Shown: piece after piece, positions 1 through 7,929 of the stretch | How positions within the stretch are numbered: the first letter of the stretch is position 1 | How the letters are laid out: each line of letters begins with the position of its first letter | Source: Rhodanobacter thiooxydans LCS2 | Lineage (GTDB): Bacteria > Pseudomonadota > Gammaproteobacteria > Xanthomonadales > Rhodanobacteraceae | Length of the DNA: 38,912 nucleotides | Reading direction: 5' to 3' | NCBI RefSeq assembly: GCF_000264375.1 | Contig: NZ_AJXW01000032.1 | Location: 1-38,912, forward strand | Notes under the pieces: generated by a model | What the model was told of the DNA's origin: nothing | Databases searched by the model: none | The model's input: the letters and a program-made list of their open reading frames with translations, nothing else | Made by a program: the position numbers and the translations under genes

Positions 1-14
1 CCCGCCGCGCCATA

Positions 15-183
15 GGGGCCCCGGGTAGAGCAGCGCGCTCCCAGCGCGCACTCTTCAGAAGAGCCAGATCAAGAGCAGGAGCGAAGCCACAGCAAAGCGG
101 CGCTTTGCTGTGGCTTCGCTCTTCGCTTTTCGGCTTTCCACCGAGTGCGGGCCGGGATGGCCCGCTGCTCTACCCGGGGTCCC
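15..183. repeat. Nested palindromic element with 21-bp terminal inverted repeats
   Basis: Positions 15-35 are the reverse complement of 163-183, with 17 consecutive perfect pairs (19-35 with 163-179), one G.T step, then three more pairs. Inside lies a second, near-perfect palindrome: 80-99 pairs with 101-120 around a single base. Smaller hairpins occur at 52-64 and near 150-163. No coding sequence fits, so the short reading frames crossing it are palindrome by-products. The layout resembles a non-autonomous palindromic repeat (REP or MITE-like). That class is inferred, and only one copy is present here. Confidence 0.6.
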
Positions 184-222
184 TTGCGCGGCGGTGAGGC
201 GGGGTCGACAGGCCGCGCAGCG

Positions 223-250
223 GGCGAGTCCATGGATGGACTCGCCTTTT
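223..250 (+). terminator. Perfect 10-bp hairpin followed by TTTT
   Basis: Bases 223-232 pair perfectly with 237-246 around a TGGA loop and are followed by four T residues, the layout of a rho-independent terminator on the plus strand. No plus-strand gene lies upstream within the window, so this may be part of the surrounding dispersed repeat or may end a gene located to the left. Confidence 0.4.
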
Positions 251-270
251 CGCGCGGGCAGGCGACGGCA

Positions 271-460
271 TGGATGCCGGAGTTGAGGCAACGCAGGAGC
301 GGTTGCCCGAGCCCGCTCGAAAAGCCCGGCCCCGACTCACGGACTTGCCGGGCACGATGCCCGGCAAGCGCCAAACGGGGGGTCGTTTTCTCTTGGGTAC
401 TTCTCTTTTGGACAAGCAAAAGAGAAGTACCTCGGCCTCCGAAGGAGGACGAAAGCTCTT
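271..460. repeat. Dispersed modular repeat, copy 1
   Basis: This stretch shares two modules with 5956-6095 in the same order and orientation: 271-310 matches 5956-5995 with about two mismatches over 40 bases, and 427-460 matches 6062-6095 over 34 bases. Between them sit two perfect hairpins absent or degenerate in the other copy: 344-354 with 358-368, and 397-409 with 418-430. Similar text recurs in intergenic regions of Xanthomonadaceae, where it gives rise to many spurious short protein predictions. No gene is called here. Confidence 0.6.
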
Positions 461-499
461 GCTTTGGAAGCTCTGCGCCTCGAATGCGGGGACAAGCGG

Positions 500-531
500 G
501 AGCATCGCCCGCGAGCGGGCTCCTACAGGGG
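500..531. repeat. REP-type palindrome (GAGCGGGCTCCTACAGG class)
   Basis: A GCCCGC/GCGGGC stem (507-512 and 515-520) is followed by CTCCTACAGG, the signature of the TGTAGGAGC-type repetitive extragenic palindromes common in Pseudomonas and Xanthomonadales. Only one copy is seen here. Confidence 0.55.
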
Positions 532-603
532 CGATCGAGCGAAAGCCGTTCGCTTTCAGTACGGCGAGAGCATCGCGCGTGATCGGCCCTAGGGCAACCG
601 CAC

Positions 604-1971
604 CTACTCGCCCGCCACCGTCATTCGATCGAGCAGGATCGAGCCGGTAAGGACGTGCGAGCGGGGGTCCACGTCGGTGCCCACCGCGACGATGCCGGCG
701 AACATCTCGCGCAGGTTCGCCGCAATGGTGATGCCTTCCACCGGGTAGGCGATGCGGCCGTTCTCGACCCAGAAGCCCGCCGCGCCCCGCGAATAGTCGC
801 CAGTGACCACGGACACGCCCTGCCCCATCACCTCGGTCACCAGCAGGCCCGTGCCCAGGCGCCGCAGCATGCCCGCGAAATCGCTGCGCTCGCCATCGGC
901 CGCGCCCGGCTCCACGATCAGGTTGTGCACACCGCCGGCGTTGCCGGTGGACTCAAGGCCCAGCTTGCGCGCGGAGTAGCTGCCCAGCACGTAGCGCGCC
1001 AGCACGCCGCCCTCGACCAGCGCGCTGTCGACGGTGGCCACGCCCTCGGCGTCGAAGTTGCCCGAGCCCTGCCCGCGCGGCAGGTGCGGCCGCTCGTCAA
1101 TGTTCAGCCAGGCCGGCATGATCGACTTGCCGGCGTGGTCGAGCAGGAAGCTGGCGCGGCGATACAGCGCGCCGCCGCTGACCGCGCCGAGCAGGTGGCC
1201 GACCAGCCCGCGCGCCAGTTCCGGTGCGAACAGCACCGGGCACTGCCGCGTGGACAGGCCGCGCGCGCCCAGCCGCGCCAGCGTGCGTTCGGCGGCTTTG
1301 TTGCCGAGCGCCTGTGCGCTGATGAAATCGCCGGCGGCGCGCACGCTGTCGTACCAGTAGTCGCGCTGCATGCCGTCCTCGTCGCCGGCGATCAGCGCCA
1401 GCGACAGCGCATGCCGCGTGCCGCGCTCGCGCCCGACGAAGCCGTGCGAATTCGCGTACACCGACAGGCCTTCGCCCGCCTGCACGCTGGCGCCGTCGGA
1501 ATTGCTGATGCCGGCGTGCACGCGGCCGGCGTCCTCGATCGCGATGCCCAGCTCGATCGCCTGCGCGGTGTCGATGTCCCATGGATGCCACAGGTCGAGG
1601 TCGGGAAAGGCCGTGGCCATGCGTGCCGCATCGGCCAGCCCCGCGGCGGGATCTTCCTCGGTGTAGCGAGCGATCGCGCAGGCTTGCTCCAGCGTGGCCT
1701 GGATCGAGTCGGGATTGAGGTCAGCGGTGCTGGCCGAGCCCTTGCGCTGGCCGAAGTACACGGTCAGCCCGAAACCGCGGTCGCGGGTGTGCTCCACCGT
1801 CTCCACTTCGCCCAGACGCACGTTCACGCTCAGGCCGGTGTCGATGCTCGCCGCCACCTCGGCCTGGCTGGCGCCGGCGGCACGGGCGCGGCGGATCACG
1901 TCCTCGGCCAGCTCCGCCAGGCGGTCAAGCTCGTGCAGGCTGCGGTCCTGGCTGATGGCAACTTCGCTCAC
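604..1971 (-). CDS. pmbA: Metalloprotease-complex subunit PmbA/TldE
   Basis: The 455-residue product is the TldE (PmbA) partner of TldD. In Escherichia coli the TldD-TldE heterodimer is a cytoplasmic zinc protease that trims the microcin B17 leader and degrades flexible peptides such as CcdA. The N-terminal segment with VNVRLGEVETVEHTRDRG and VYFGQRKGSASTADL is typical. As expected for TldE, no HExxxH motif is present; that lies in TldD (6413-7852). Length matches the family (about 450). The start is a GTG preceded by AGGA at nine bases; an upstream open extension lacks a ribosome site and family similarity. It is divergent from the DUF1653 gene. Confidence 0.95.
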   Translation of the reverse strand: MSEVAISQDRSLHELDRLAELAEDVIRRARAAGASQAEVAASIDTGLSVNVRLGEVETVEHTRDRGFGLTVYFGQRKGSASTADLNPDSIQATLEQACAIARYTEEDPAAGLADAARMATAFPDLDLWHPWDIDTAQAIELGIAIEDAGRVHAGISNSDGASVQAGEGLSVYANSHGFVGRERGTRHALSLALIAGDEDGMQRDYWYDSVRAAGDFISAQALGNKAAERTLARLGARGLSTRQCPVLFAPELARGLVGHLLGAVSGGALYRRASFLLDHAGKSIMPAWLNIDERPHLPRGQGSGNFDAEGVATVDSALVEGGVLARYVLGSYSARKLGLESTGNAGGVHNLIVEPGAADGERSDFAGMLRRLGTGLLVTEVMGQGVSVVTGDYSRGAAGFWVENGRIAYPVEGITIAANLREMFAGIVAVGTDVDPRSHVLTGSILLDRMTVAGE

Positions 1972-2070
1972 GATGGGGTTTCCTGGGATATAGGCGGGTA
2001 GAATAAGCGGTCCGCGACCGCTGCCCCGAAACGTGGGGGCGCGGCGGCCAAATGCAAAGCGGAGAACGCC

Positions 2071-2322
2071 ATGCAACCTACCGCCGGCATCTATCGTCAC
2101 TACAAGGGCCAGCGCTACCGCGTGCTGGGTACTGCCCGCCACAGCGAGACGATGGAACCACTGGTGGTCTACCAGGCGCTCTACGGCGACCACGGACTGT
2201 GGGTGCGTCCCGCCGCGATGTTCAACGAGACCATCGAGCTGGACGGCGAACCGATCGCCCGTTTTGCGCTGGAACAGGCCGACGGCGAACAGGCCGGGCC
2301 GACCGGCAGCGCCCCCGTCTGA
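2071..2322 (+). CDS. DUF1653 domain protein
   Basis: A small 83-residue protein consisting almost entirely of a DUF1653 domain: GIYRHYKGQRYRVLG, then an ExMEPLVVYQALYGD-like core and GLWVRPAAMFNETI. The family is widespread and its function is unknown. The ATG has a GGAG-type ribosome site just upstream. The gene is co-directional with darP, 28 bases apart, so they are probably cotranscribed, and it diverges from pmbA. The alternative plus-strand frame beginning at 2052 does not resemble any family. Confidence 0.9.
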   Translation: MQPTAGIYRHYKGQRYRVLGTARHSETMEPLVVYQALYGDHGLWVRPAAMFNETIELDGEPIARFALEQADGEQAGPTGSAPV

Positions 2323-2350
2323 TTCGAGCCCTTCTTCCGGAACCAAGACC

Positions 2351-2908
2351 TTGAGCCCGAGCCGCAGCCGCAACCAGCACGAACTCGACGACACCGACTA
2401 CGGTCCCAGTCGCAGCCAGCAGCGCCGCGAGGCACTGGCCGTGCTCGAACTGGCCGCCCAGCTGGTCGAACTGCCCCCGACCCGGCTGGGCAAACTCGAC
2501 CTGCCCGACGACGTGCGCGACGAGATCGCCAACGTACGGCGCATCCCCTCGCACATCGCGCGCAAGCGCCAGCTCGCCTTCCTCGCCAAGCTGATGCGTC
2601 GCCACGACGACGAGGCATTCGCCGCCGTGCGTGCCGAACTCGGCGAAAACCGCGAGAAACAGCGCCAGGAAACCGCCGCCATGCACCGCATCGAGGCACT
2701 GCGCGAGCGCCTGCTTGGCGACGACGGCGACGACGCGCTGTCCACCCTGCTCGCCGAACACCCCGGCACCGACCGCCAGCACCTGCGCTCGCTGATCCGC
2801 CAGGCCCGCATCGAGAAGGACACACCGAACAAGCCGCCGCGGGCGTACCGGGAGATTTTTCAGGTGCTGAAGGAGCTGGCGGAGGCGGGCGACTCAGTCG
2901 AAGGCTGA
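2351..2908 (+). CDS. darP: Ribosome-associated 50S maturation factor DarP (YjgA)
   Basis: The 185-residue product matches the YjgA/DUF615 family, a late 50S subunit assembly factor in E. coli (183 residues). Diagnostic segments are PSRSQQRREAL near the N-terminus, IPSHIARKRQLAFLAKLMRR in the middle, and a basic C-terminal helix (HLRSLIRQARIEKD). It is charged and soluble. The only start that leaves a family-length protein is a TTG; the frame stays open upstream to 2033, but that extension overlaps the DUF1653 gene and is unlike the family. The ribosome site is weak. The darP-pmbA adjacency is conserved in gammaproteobacteria, though here the two genes are not co-directional. Confidence 0.92.
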   Translation: MSPSRSRNQHELDDTDYGPSRSQQRREALAVLELAAQLVELPPTRLGKLDLPDDVRDEIANVRRIPSHIARKRQLAFLAKLMRRHDDEAFAAVRAELGENREKQRQETAAMHRIEALRERLLGDDGDDALSTLLAEHPGTDRQHLRSLIRQARIEKDTPNKPPRAYREIFQVLKELAEAGDSVEG

Positions 2909-3240
2909 TCGTTTCACTCCTGCGTATGGCGGAAAACGCATACGCGGAAAATCCTCACGCCCATCATCGTCATTCCGGCGAAGGCCGTACCTCGTCCCGC
3001 CCCCACCCGTCATTCCGGCGAAGGCCGGAATCGCACTCGTTGTCGCCGGGGAACAAGAGCATTCGCCTGCCCGCGGCATTCGAGCTACTTCCTCTTTTGC
3101 GTGCGCACGCATGCGCGGAAGCGTAGGCGAACGGCGTTTCGGCGACCCAAAAACATTCGCCACGCCGAGTTCTCCCCAACCTCAGTTTTTTTCCCCCTCG
3201 GCCCCGACTAGCAGCCGCCTGCCTATACTTGAGAACATCC
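2909..3240. repeat. Gene-free spacer with two CATTCCGGCGAAGGCCG repeats
   Basis: No gene is visible. Two copies of a GTCATTCCGGCGAAGGCCG motif lie at 2969-2987 and 3009-3031; the second is a complete inverted repeat ending GGAAT. The same core, on the other strand, builds the tandem array at 6162-6345. A perfect 14-base palindrome is at 3098-3111. Short reading frames here are by-products of the repeat. Confidence 0.6.
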
Positions 3241-3250
3241 ATTCGGGGAG
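3224..3250 (+). promoter_or_regulatory. Possible -10 box and ribosome site of the DUF3883 gene
   Basis: A TATACT hexamer (3224-3229) matches the -10 consensus at five of six positions but has no convincing -35 partner. GGGGAG follows at 3245-3250, eight bases before the ATG, and fixes that ATG rather than the upstream in-frame TTG as the start. Confidence 0.4.
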
Positions 3251-3258
3251 CGAATCAC

Positions 3259-4110
3259 ATGGCTAGAGGCGACGATTGGTCGCGGATGGAAATTGAGGCT
3301 TGCGTCGCTTCATATCTCACGATGCTGACGCTGGAACTCAATGGTCAGCGCTACAACAAGACCGAGTACGCCGAAGCGCTGATGGGGAAGCTTGATGGCC
3401 GTAGTCGTGGGGCAGTCGAGTTCAAGCATTGCAACATCAGCGCAGTCCTGCTCACGCTGGGGTACCCGAGCATCATCGGCTACAAGCCCCGTTCCAATTA
3501 CCAGGCCGAACTGCTGGACGTGGTGGAATCGCAGTTGAGCGGGAACACCGGCATTGACGCAGCAGCCCAAGCTGCTGCCGAGCGCCCGGCTATCGAGATT
3601 GCTGTCAATGAGCCCAGGACGGTCTGGGTGCCCGCACCGAAGCCCGCGAAAGTACGCGAAACCGCTCCCGAATACGCGCCCCGGTTTTCACCAGTTCGAC
3701 GCGACTACCTCGCCCGCGAAGCGCGCAACCGTTCGCTTGGCCGCGCAGGCGAATTGTTTGTGCTCGAGCTGGAGTCACGCCGGTTGCATGCCGAAGGCAA
3801 GAAGGTATTGAGTGAGCGTGTCGAGCACATCGCCGCAAGCCAAGGCGACGGTTTGGGCTACGACATCCTGTCCTTCGAAAGCGACGGTCGCGAGCGACTG
3901 ATCGAAGTCAAGACGACGGCGTTCGGCGAGTTGACGCCGTTCTATGTCAGTCGCAACGAAATCGCGCGCTCAAATGCTGACGCGGACAAGTATCGCCTGT
4001 ACAGACTTTTCGACTTTCGCGTGAAGCCCAGGGTTTTCCAGCTGCCAAGGGCGATAGGCAGTCATTGCGCGCTTGACCCGGTGACGTACTTGGCTCGCTT
4101 CAGCGCCTAG
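3259..4110 (+). CDS. DUF3883 domain protein, predicted PD-(D/E)XK nuclease-like
   Basis: The 283-residue product has two recognisable parts. Residues 5-92 (DWSRMEIEACVASYLTMLTL, then KHCNISAVLLTLGYPSIIGYKPRSNYQ) form a domain often found at the N-terminus of restriction-like endonucleases. Residues 160-265 form a DUF3883 domain with the arrangement E165, D202 (GYDI) and E216-V-K218, which fits the catalytic core of the PD-(D/E)XK nuclease fold. The linker (about 95-150) is rich in A and P. Nuclease activity is inferred. It stands alone between darP and a converging gene, with no methylase, helicase or toxin partner. Codon use is less GC-biased than its neighbours, consistent with acquisition. 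Confidence 0.88.
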   Translation: MARGDDWSRMEIEACVASYLTMLTLELNGQRYNKTEYAEALMGKLDGRSRGAVEFKHCNISAVLLTLGYPSIIGYKPRSNYQAELLDVVESQLSGNTGIDAAAQAAAERPAIEIAVNEPRTVWVPAPKPAKVRETAPEYAPRFSPVRRDYLAREARNRSLGRAGELFVLELESRRLHAEGKKVLSERVEHIAASQGDGLGYDILSFESDGRERLIEVKTTAFGELTPFYVSRNEIARSNADADKYRLYRLFDFRVKPRVFQLPRAIGSHCALDPVTYLARFSA

Positions 4111-4116
4111 CCACCA

Positions 4117-4140
4117 CTGGTCGATAACCAGGCCTTTTTT
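4117..4140 (+). terminator. Weak rho-independent terminator after the DUF3883 gene
   Basis: CTGGT (4117-4121) pairs with ACCAG (4127-4131) around CGATA, and six T residues end the element (4135-4140). The stem is short, but position and T-run suit termination of the gene that stops at 4110. Confidence 0.5.
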
Positions 4141-4216
4141 GCATTAGAAGGCACCCCTTGGCTGTGCGCGCCCAGCCCCTGCTTGCGGCAGCTCGTGAAA
4201 TCACGCCCCAGAACCG

Positions 4217-4264
4217 GGAGCGAGGGGTCTGGATTCGCCACGGCAAGCGAAGGCCCCTCGCTCC
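4217..4264. terminator. Long-loop 11-bp hairpin 3' of the porin-cytochrome gene
   Basis: Bases 4217-4227 are the perfect reverse complement of 4254-4264, with a 26-base loop, immediately beyond the minus-strand stop at 4272. There is no T-run, so this may protect the mRNA end or act in Rho-dependent termination. The rest of the 4141-4271 spacer shows nothing else. Confidence 0.35.
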
Positions 4265-4271
4265 GATCTGC

Positions 4272-5657
4272 TCAGATCGCCAGCCACATGTAGAGATAGA
4301 GCGTGTTGTTGTCGTGAGCGTTGCGCCCTGCTCCGTCGACGTTGTGCACGCGTCCGCTGAAACGGTTGAAGTAGGTGTATTCCAGACCCAGCCGCACGTT
4401 GGCCCAGGGTTGATGCCACGAGCTGGACTGGCCGAACGGGCTGTAGTCGAGCTCGACGCTTTCGCCCTGGGTGTTCGGCGAACCGTCGTTGCCGTAGAGC
4501 GTGGCGTCCTTGCTGCCGTTGTACACGAACGACGCCAGGGTCACGCCGTAGGTGTGGCGATACCAGTAGCTGCCCTTGAGGTTGAGCGACTGCAGGGTGT
4601 CGTGCAGGTTGTCCGATCCGCCGCCGCCGTAAGTAGCATCCAGCTTCTGGCTCTCGTGGACGTACAGCCCGTCGACGGTGATCACGTGGTCGCCATTGGC
4701 GTACATGTAGCTGGAGTCCACGCCGAAGTCGCGGAACCGGTCAGTCGGCCCGGGCAGCGCCACCGCGTCGCCGACGTCGTTGGTGCCGACCTGCCCGCGA
4801 CGCATGTTCAGCATGAAGCCGCCGACCGTGAAGCTGCCGGTGGGCAGGTTCCAGGTGTAGGCCAGGCGCGCGTAGGGCGTGACGCCGCTTAGGCGACCGT
4901 CGAAGCCGGCATTGACGTGGCGCAGGAACGCCGGCGACAGCGAGCGATAACCGCCCAGCTCCATGTACCAGGCGCCGTCCAGTTGCATGTAGGCGCTGAC
5001 GCCGACCACCTGCGCGGCCAGGCCGCCGAGCAGCATCGGCTGCGCGGGCGCGCCGGGGGCGAGATCGGCCGACATGTAGGGGTACTTCCACGCCGGCGCG
5101 GAGTTGAACACGTCGCTGACGGTGGGATTGTTGTTGAGCGAGATGCCCCAGATGCCGCTGTGGCTGCCGTGGCTGAACATGCGCGCGTAGCGCCAGTCCA
5201 TGTTGTCCCAGCCGAGCAGGCCGCCGTTCTCGGAGTAGGTCGCCTGCGCGAACACGCCGATGTGCTCGCTCAGGCGCCCGGCGAGGAATGCCGACGCCTG
5301 CTGCAGCTCCGTGTTGTTGTTGGTGCCGAAGCCCTTAGCCGGGGCCTCGATCTGGGCTTTCCGGGTATGCGTGAACGACTCGACCAGCATGGCCGAAAGC
5401 GGGATATCCGTCTGGTCGCCGACCTTCATGGTGTAGCCCAGCAGCTTGAACTGGCGCCCGAACTGGGTGAGTTCCGGACCGAAGCCGCCCACGTGGCAGG
5501 CCACGCAGGGTTCCTGGGTCTGTCGAGCGTACGACGGCACCGCCGATGCCAGGGTGGGTGTCCCCAGCCATGCCAGCGCGATCAGTGCGATCCAGCGCGG
5601 TAGTCGACTGTGGGCAGCGAACCAGCGCGATACGGGGCTATTCCGGCAAGTGCTCAT
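4272..5657 (-). CDS. Monohaem cytochrome c / outer-membrane porin-like fusion protein
   Basis: The 461-residue product starts with a signal peptide (basic start, hydrophobic 21-33, likely cut after ASA at 39). A single haem c site CVACH follows at residues 51-55, inside the block SYARQTQEPCVACHVGGFGPELTQFGRQFKLLGYTM. The remaining ~380 residues alternate hydrophobic and aromatic residues with Gly/Asn/Ser turns (for example WYMELGGYRSLSPAF, SGVTPYARLAYTWN) and end in an aromatic-rich YLYMWLAI, as outer-membrane barrels do. The layout resembles Cyc2-type cytochrome-porin fusions of iron oxidisers, but similarity to Cyc2 itself is not established. The ATG has GGGAG upstream. It lies alone with no electron-transfer partner beside it. 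Confidence 0.9.
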   Translation of the reverse strand: MSTCRNSPVSRWFAAHSRLPRWIALIALAWLGTPTLASAVPSYARQTQEPCVACHVGGFGPELTQFGRQFKLLGYTMKVGDQTDIPLSAMLVESFTHTRKAQIEAPAKGFGTNNNTELQQASAFLAGRLSEHIGVFAQATYSENGGLLGWDNMDWRYARMFSHGSHSGIWGISLNNNPTVSDVFNSAPAWKYPYMSADLAPGAPAQPMLLGGLAAQVVGVSAYMQLDGAWYMELGGYRSLSPAFLRHVNAGFDGRLSGVTPYARLAYTWNLPTGSFTVGGFMLNMRRGQVGTNDVGDAVALPGPTDRFRDFGVDSSYMYANGDHVITVDGLYVHESQKLDATYGGGGSDNLHDTLQSLNLKGSYWYRHTYGVTLASFVYNGSKDATLYGNDGSPNTQGESVELDYSPFGQSSSWHQPWANVRLGLEYTYFNRFSGRVHNVDGAGRNAHDNNTLYLYMWLAI

Positions 5658-5714
5658 GGCGTTCTCCCGACGGTTCCAGTGTGTTGGCTGGATGCAGGCG
5701 CAGTCTTTGACGAT

Positions 5715-5743
5715 CAGATACCCAGGATATTGACGCCAATCAA
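5715..5743 (-). promoter_or_regulatory. Possible promoter of the porin-cytochrome gene
   Basis: Reading on the minus strand, TTGATT (-35, 5738-5743), a 17-base spacer and TATCTG (-10, 5715-5720) stand about 58 bases before the start codon. The -10 match is poor, so this is a tentative call. Confidence 0.25.
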
Positions 5744-5955
5744 ACACCAGCGATAAGCCTTTGGCGCGCAATGCCGCAAGCACCACCACAACGGGCGGAA
5801 ATTCACCGGGCCGTCACAGGCGCACCCCATCGGGGGCCTACGGCGCACAGGGAGCCGACAGGAAATCGTGGATCGCCGCGCTGGGACACCAGCCCAGGAT
5901 GTGCTGTCGCAAAATCCCGTAGCCCGGTCGTGAACCTTGCGGGCATGGCGAGCTG

Positions 5956-6095
5956 TGGATGCCCGAGTTGAGGCAACGCAGGAGCAGTTGCCCGAAGCCC
6001 AACAAGCGCCAAGCGGAGCGGGCTCGCTTTGGACCATGATTCGCTGGCCACACAGAGAAAGGTAGCTCGGCTGCCGAAGGCAGACGAAAGCTCTT
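5956..6095. repeat. Dispersed modular repeat, copy 2
   Basis: Shares modules with 271-460 in the same order: 5956-5995 with 271-310, and 6062-6095 with 427-460. The internal hairpins of copy 1 are missing or degenerate. The spacer as a whole (5658-6412) contains no gene that I can support; 5770-5955 also belongs to no recognised repeat in this window. Confidence 0.6.
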
Positions 6096-6161
6096 CGCTC
6101 TGATGCACAAGGCACAAGGGCAGGCAAAAAGCGTCGCCCGCAACAGCAAGTGCGATTCCGG

Positions 6162-6360
6162 CCTTCGCCGGAATGACGAGCGGGAGACTGGGGTGGCCTT
6201 CGCCGGAATGACGACCGGGGGCCGGGTGGCCTTCGCCGGAATGACGACCGGAGCCTGGGTCGCCTTCGCCGGAATGACGAGCGGGGCCTGGGTAGCCTTC
6301 GCCGGAATGACGACCGGGGCCTGGGTCGCCTTCGCCGGAATGACGACTGAGAGGTCGGCG
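6162..6360. repeat. 33-bp tandem repeat array, about six units
   Basis: CCTTCGCCGGAATGACG recurs at 6162, 6197, 6230, 6263, 6296 and 6329, giving one 35-base step and four 33-base steps. The 16-base filler between cores is also conserved (ACCGGGGCCTGGGTCG and variants). The unit length is a multiple of three, so a frame across it would read AFAGMTTGAWV repeatedly; no ribosome site or family supports translation. The core is half of the CATTCCGGCGAAGGCCGGAAT palindrome seen at 3009-3031. It ends about 50 bases beyond the tldD stop. Confidence 0.85.
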
Positions 6361-6412
6361 TGGCCCTCGCAGGGGGAGTGCGAGAACCCTGGGCCTGATC
6401 GTGGAGCGAAGC

Positions 6413-7852
6413 TTACGAGGCGGTGCCGCCCACCGTCATCGAGTCGATTTTCAACGTGGGCTGGCCCACGCCGACTGGCACGCTCTGCCCGTCCTTGCCG
6501 CAGATGCCCACGCCTTCGTCCAACGCCAGATCATTGCCGATCATCGAGACGCGGTTGAGCACGTCGGGGCCGCTGCCGATCAGGGTGGCGCCCTTCACCG
6601 GGCGGGTGATCGTGCCATCCTCGATCAGGTAGGCCTCGCTGGCGGAGAAGGTGAACTTGCCGTTGGTGATGTCGACCTGGCCGCCGCCGAAGTTCGGCGC
6701 GTACAGGCCCTTCTTCACCGAGCGGATGATCTCGGCCGGGTCGTGCTGGCCGGCGCGCATGTAGGTGTTGGTCATGCGCGGCATCGGCAGCGCTGTGAAG
6801 GACTCGCGGCGGCCGTTGCCGGTGGGCGCCATGCCCATCAGGCGGGCGTTCAACTTGTCCTGCATGTAGCCCTTGAGGATGCCGTCCTCGATCAGCGTGG
6901 TGCACTCGGTGGGGGTGCCTTCGTCGTCGATGCTGAGCGAGCCGCGGCGGCCGACCAGGGTGCCGTCGTCGACGATGGTGACGCCCTTCGCCGCCACGCG
7001 CTGGCCAATGCGGCCGGAGAACGCGGAGCTGCCCTTGCGGTTGAAGTCGCCTTCCAGGCCATGGCCGATCGCCTCGTGCAGCAGCACGCCGGGCCAGCCG
7101 GGGCCGAGTACCACGGTCATCTGGCCGGCGGGTGCATCGACCGAATCGAGATTGACCAGTGCCTGGCGCACCGCCTCGTCGGCGAAGCGCAACGCGCGAC
7201 CGTTCTCGATCAGCTCGCGGTAGCCGTAGCGGCCACCGCCGCCGGAATAACCCTGCTCGCGGCGACCGTTGGCTTCGACGATCACCTGCACGTTGATGCG
7301 CACCAGCGGGCGCACATCGGCGGCGAGCGTGCCGTCGGAGGCGGCGATCAGCACGGTGTCGATGGTGGCGGCCAGGCTGACGATGACCTGCTTGATGCGC
7401 GGGTCGCGCGAGCGCGCGTACGCATCCACCTCGCGCAGCAGCGCGATCTTGTCGGGGTTGGGTAGGCTCTCGACCGGGTCGATCGCCGGGTATAGCGCAC
7501 GCGCGCCATGCAGCGCCAGCGGCTGGCCGGCGCCCTGACCGTCGCGGGCGATCGCGCGCGCGGCCTTCGACGCCTCCAGCAGCTGCGGCAGCACGATCTC
7601 GTCGGAGTAGGCGAAGCCGGTCTTCTCGCCGGAGATCGCGCGCACGCCCACGCCCTGTTCGATCGAATGGCTGCCGTCCTTGACGATGCCCTCCTCCAGC
7701 GTCCACGACTCGCTGCGCGAATGCTGGAAGTACAGGTCGGCGGCGTCGATTGCCGGGCCCATCAGCTGGCCGAACACGCGGTCGAGGTCGCCGGTGGCGA
7801 GGCCGCCGGGAGCCAGCAGCTTGCTTTCGGCGAGGGTGATCAATGAATCCAT
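6413..7852 (-). CDS. tldD: Zinc metalloprotease TldD
   Basis: The 479-residue product is the catalytic partner of PmbA/TldE. The zinc motif HEAIGH (H259, E260, H263) lies in [15 protein letters not shown]; the family signature [22 protein letters not shown] is at about 63-84. Length equals E. coli TldD (481). The heterodimer cleaves unstructured peptides in the cytoplasm. The chosen ATG aligns with the E. coli start, although no clear ribosome site precedes it; an in-frame upstream extension to 8017 is unlike the family. In related genomes tldD usually follows yhdP directly; here three genes and a 165-base spacer intervene. Confidence 0.96.
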   Translation of the reverse strand: MDSLITLAESKLLAPGGLATGDLDRVFGQLMGPAIDAADLYFQHSRSESWTLEEGIVKDGSHSIEQGVGVRAISGEKTGFAYSDEIVLPQLLEASKAARAIARDGQGAGQPLALHGARALYPAIDPVESLPNPDKIALLREVDAYARSRDPRIKQVIVSLAATIDTVLIAASDGTLAADVRPLVRINVQVIVEANGRREQGYSGGGGRYGYRELIENGRALRFADEAVRQALVNLDSVDAPAGQMTVVLGPGWPGVLLHEAIGHGLEGDFNRKGSSAFSGRIGQRVAAKGVTIVDDGTLVGRRGSLSIDDEGTPTECTTLIEDGILKGYMQDKLNARLMGMAPTGNGRRESFTALPMPRMTNTYMRAGQHDPAEIIRSVKKGLYAPNFGGGQVDITNGKFTFSASEAYLIEDGTITRPVKGATLIGSGPDVLNRVSMIGNDLALDEGVGICGKDGQSVPVGVGQPTLKIDSMTVGGTAS

Positions 7853-7929
7853 GGGGAAACCAAGGCAAAGCGGTGATCTGTTAATGGTGGCATGTTGCGC
7901 GGAATCAACGCATCCATGCATGCCAGGAA

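Noticed and set aside
55..650. Several 78-145-codon frames on both strands in the left spacer
   Set aside because: They arise inside palindromic repeats; such predictions recur in related genomes without evidence of translation.
655..2001. A 448-codon plus-strand frame opposite pmbA
   Set aside because: An antisense shadow of the GC-rich pmbA codons; composition is Ala/Arg/His/Gln-rich and no family fits. pmbA is a clear match.
6162..6360. CRISPR array
   Set aside because: The repeat core is 17 bases with near-identical fillers rather than unique spacers, and no cas gene is present.
6103..6558. A 151-codon frame reading through the 33-bp array (AFAGMTTGAWV repeats)
   Set aside because: It exists because the unit is a multiple of three; there is no ribosome site, it runs into antisense of tldD, and the same text is a known by-product of this repeat type.
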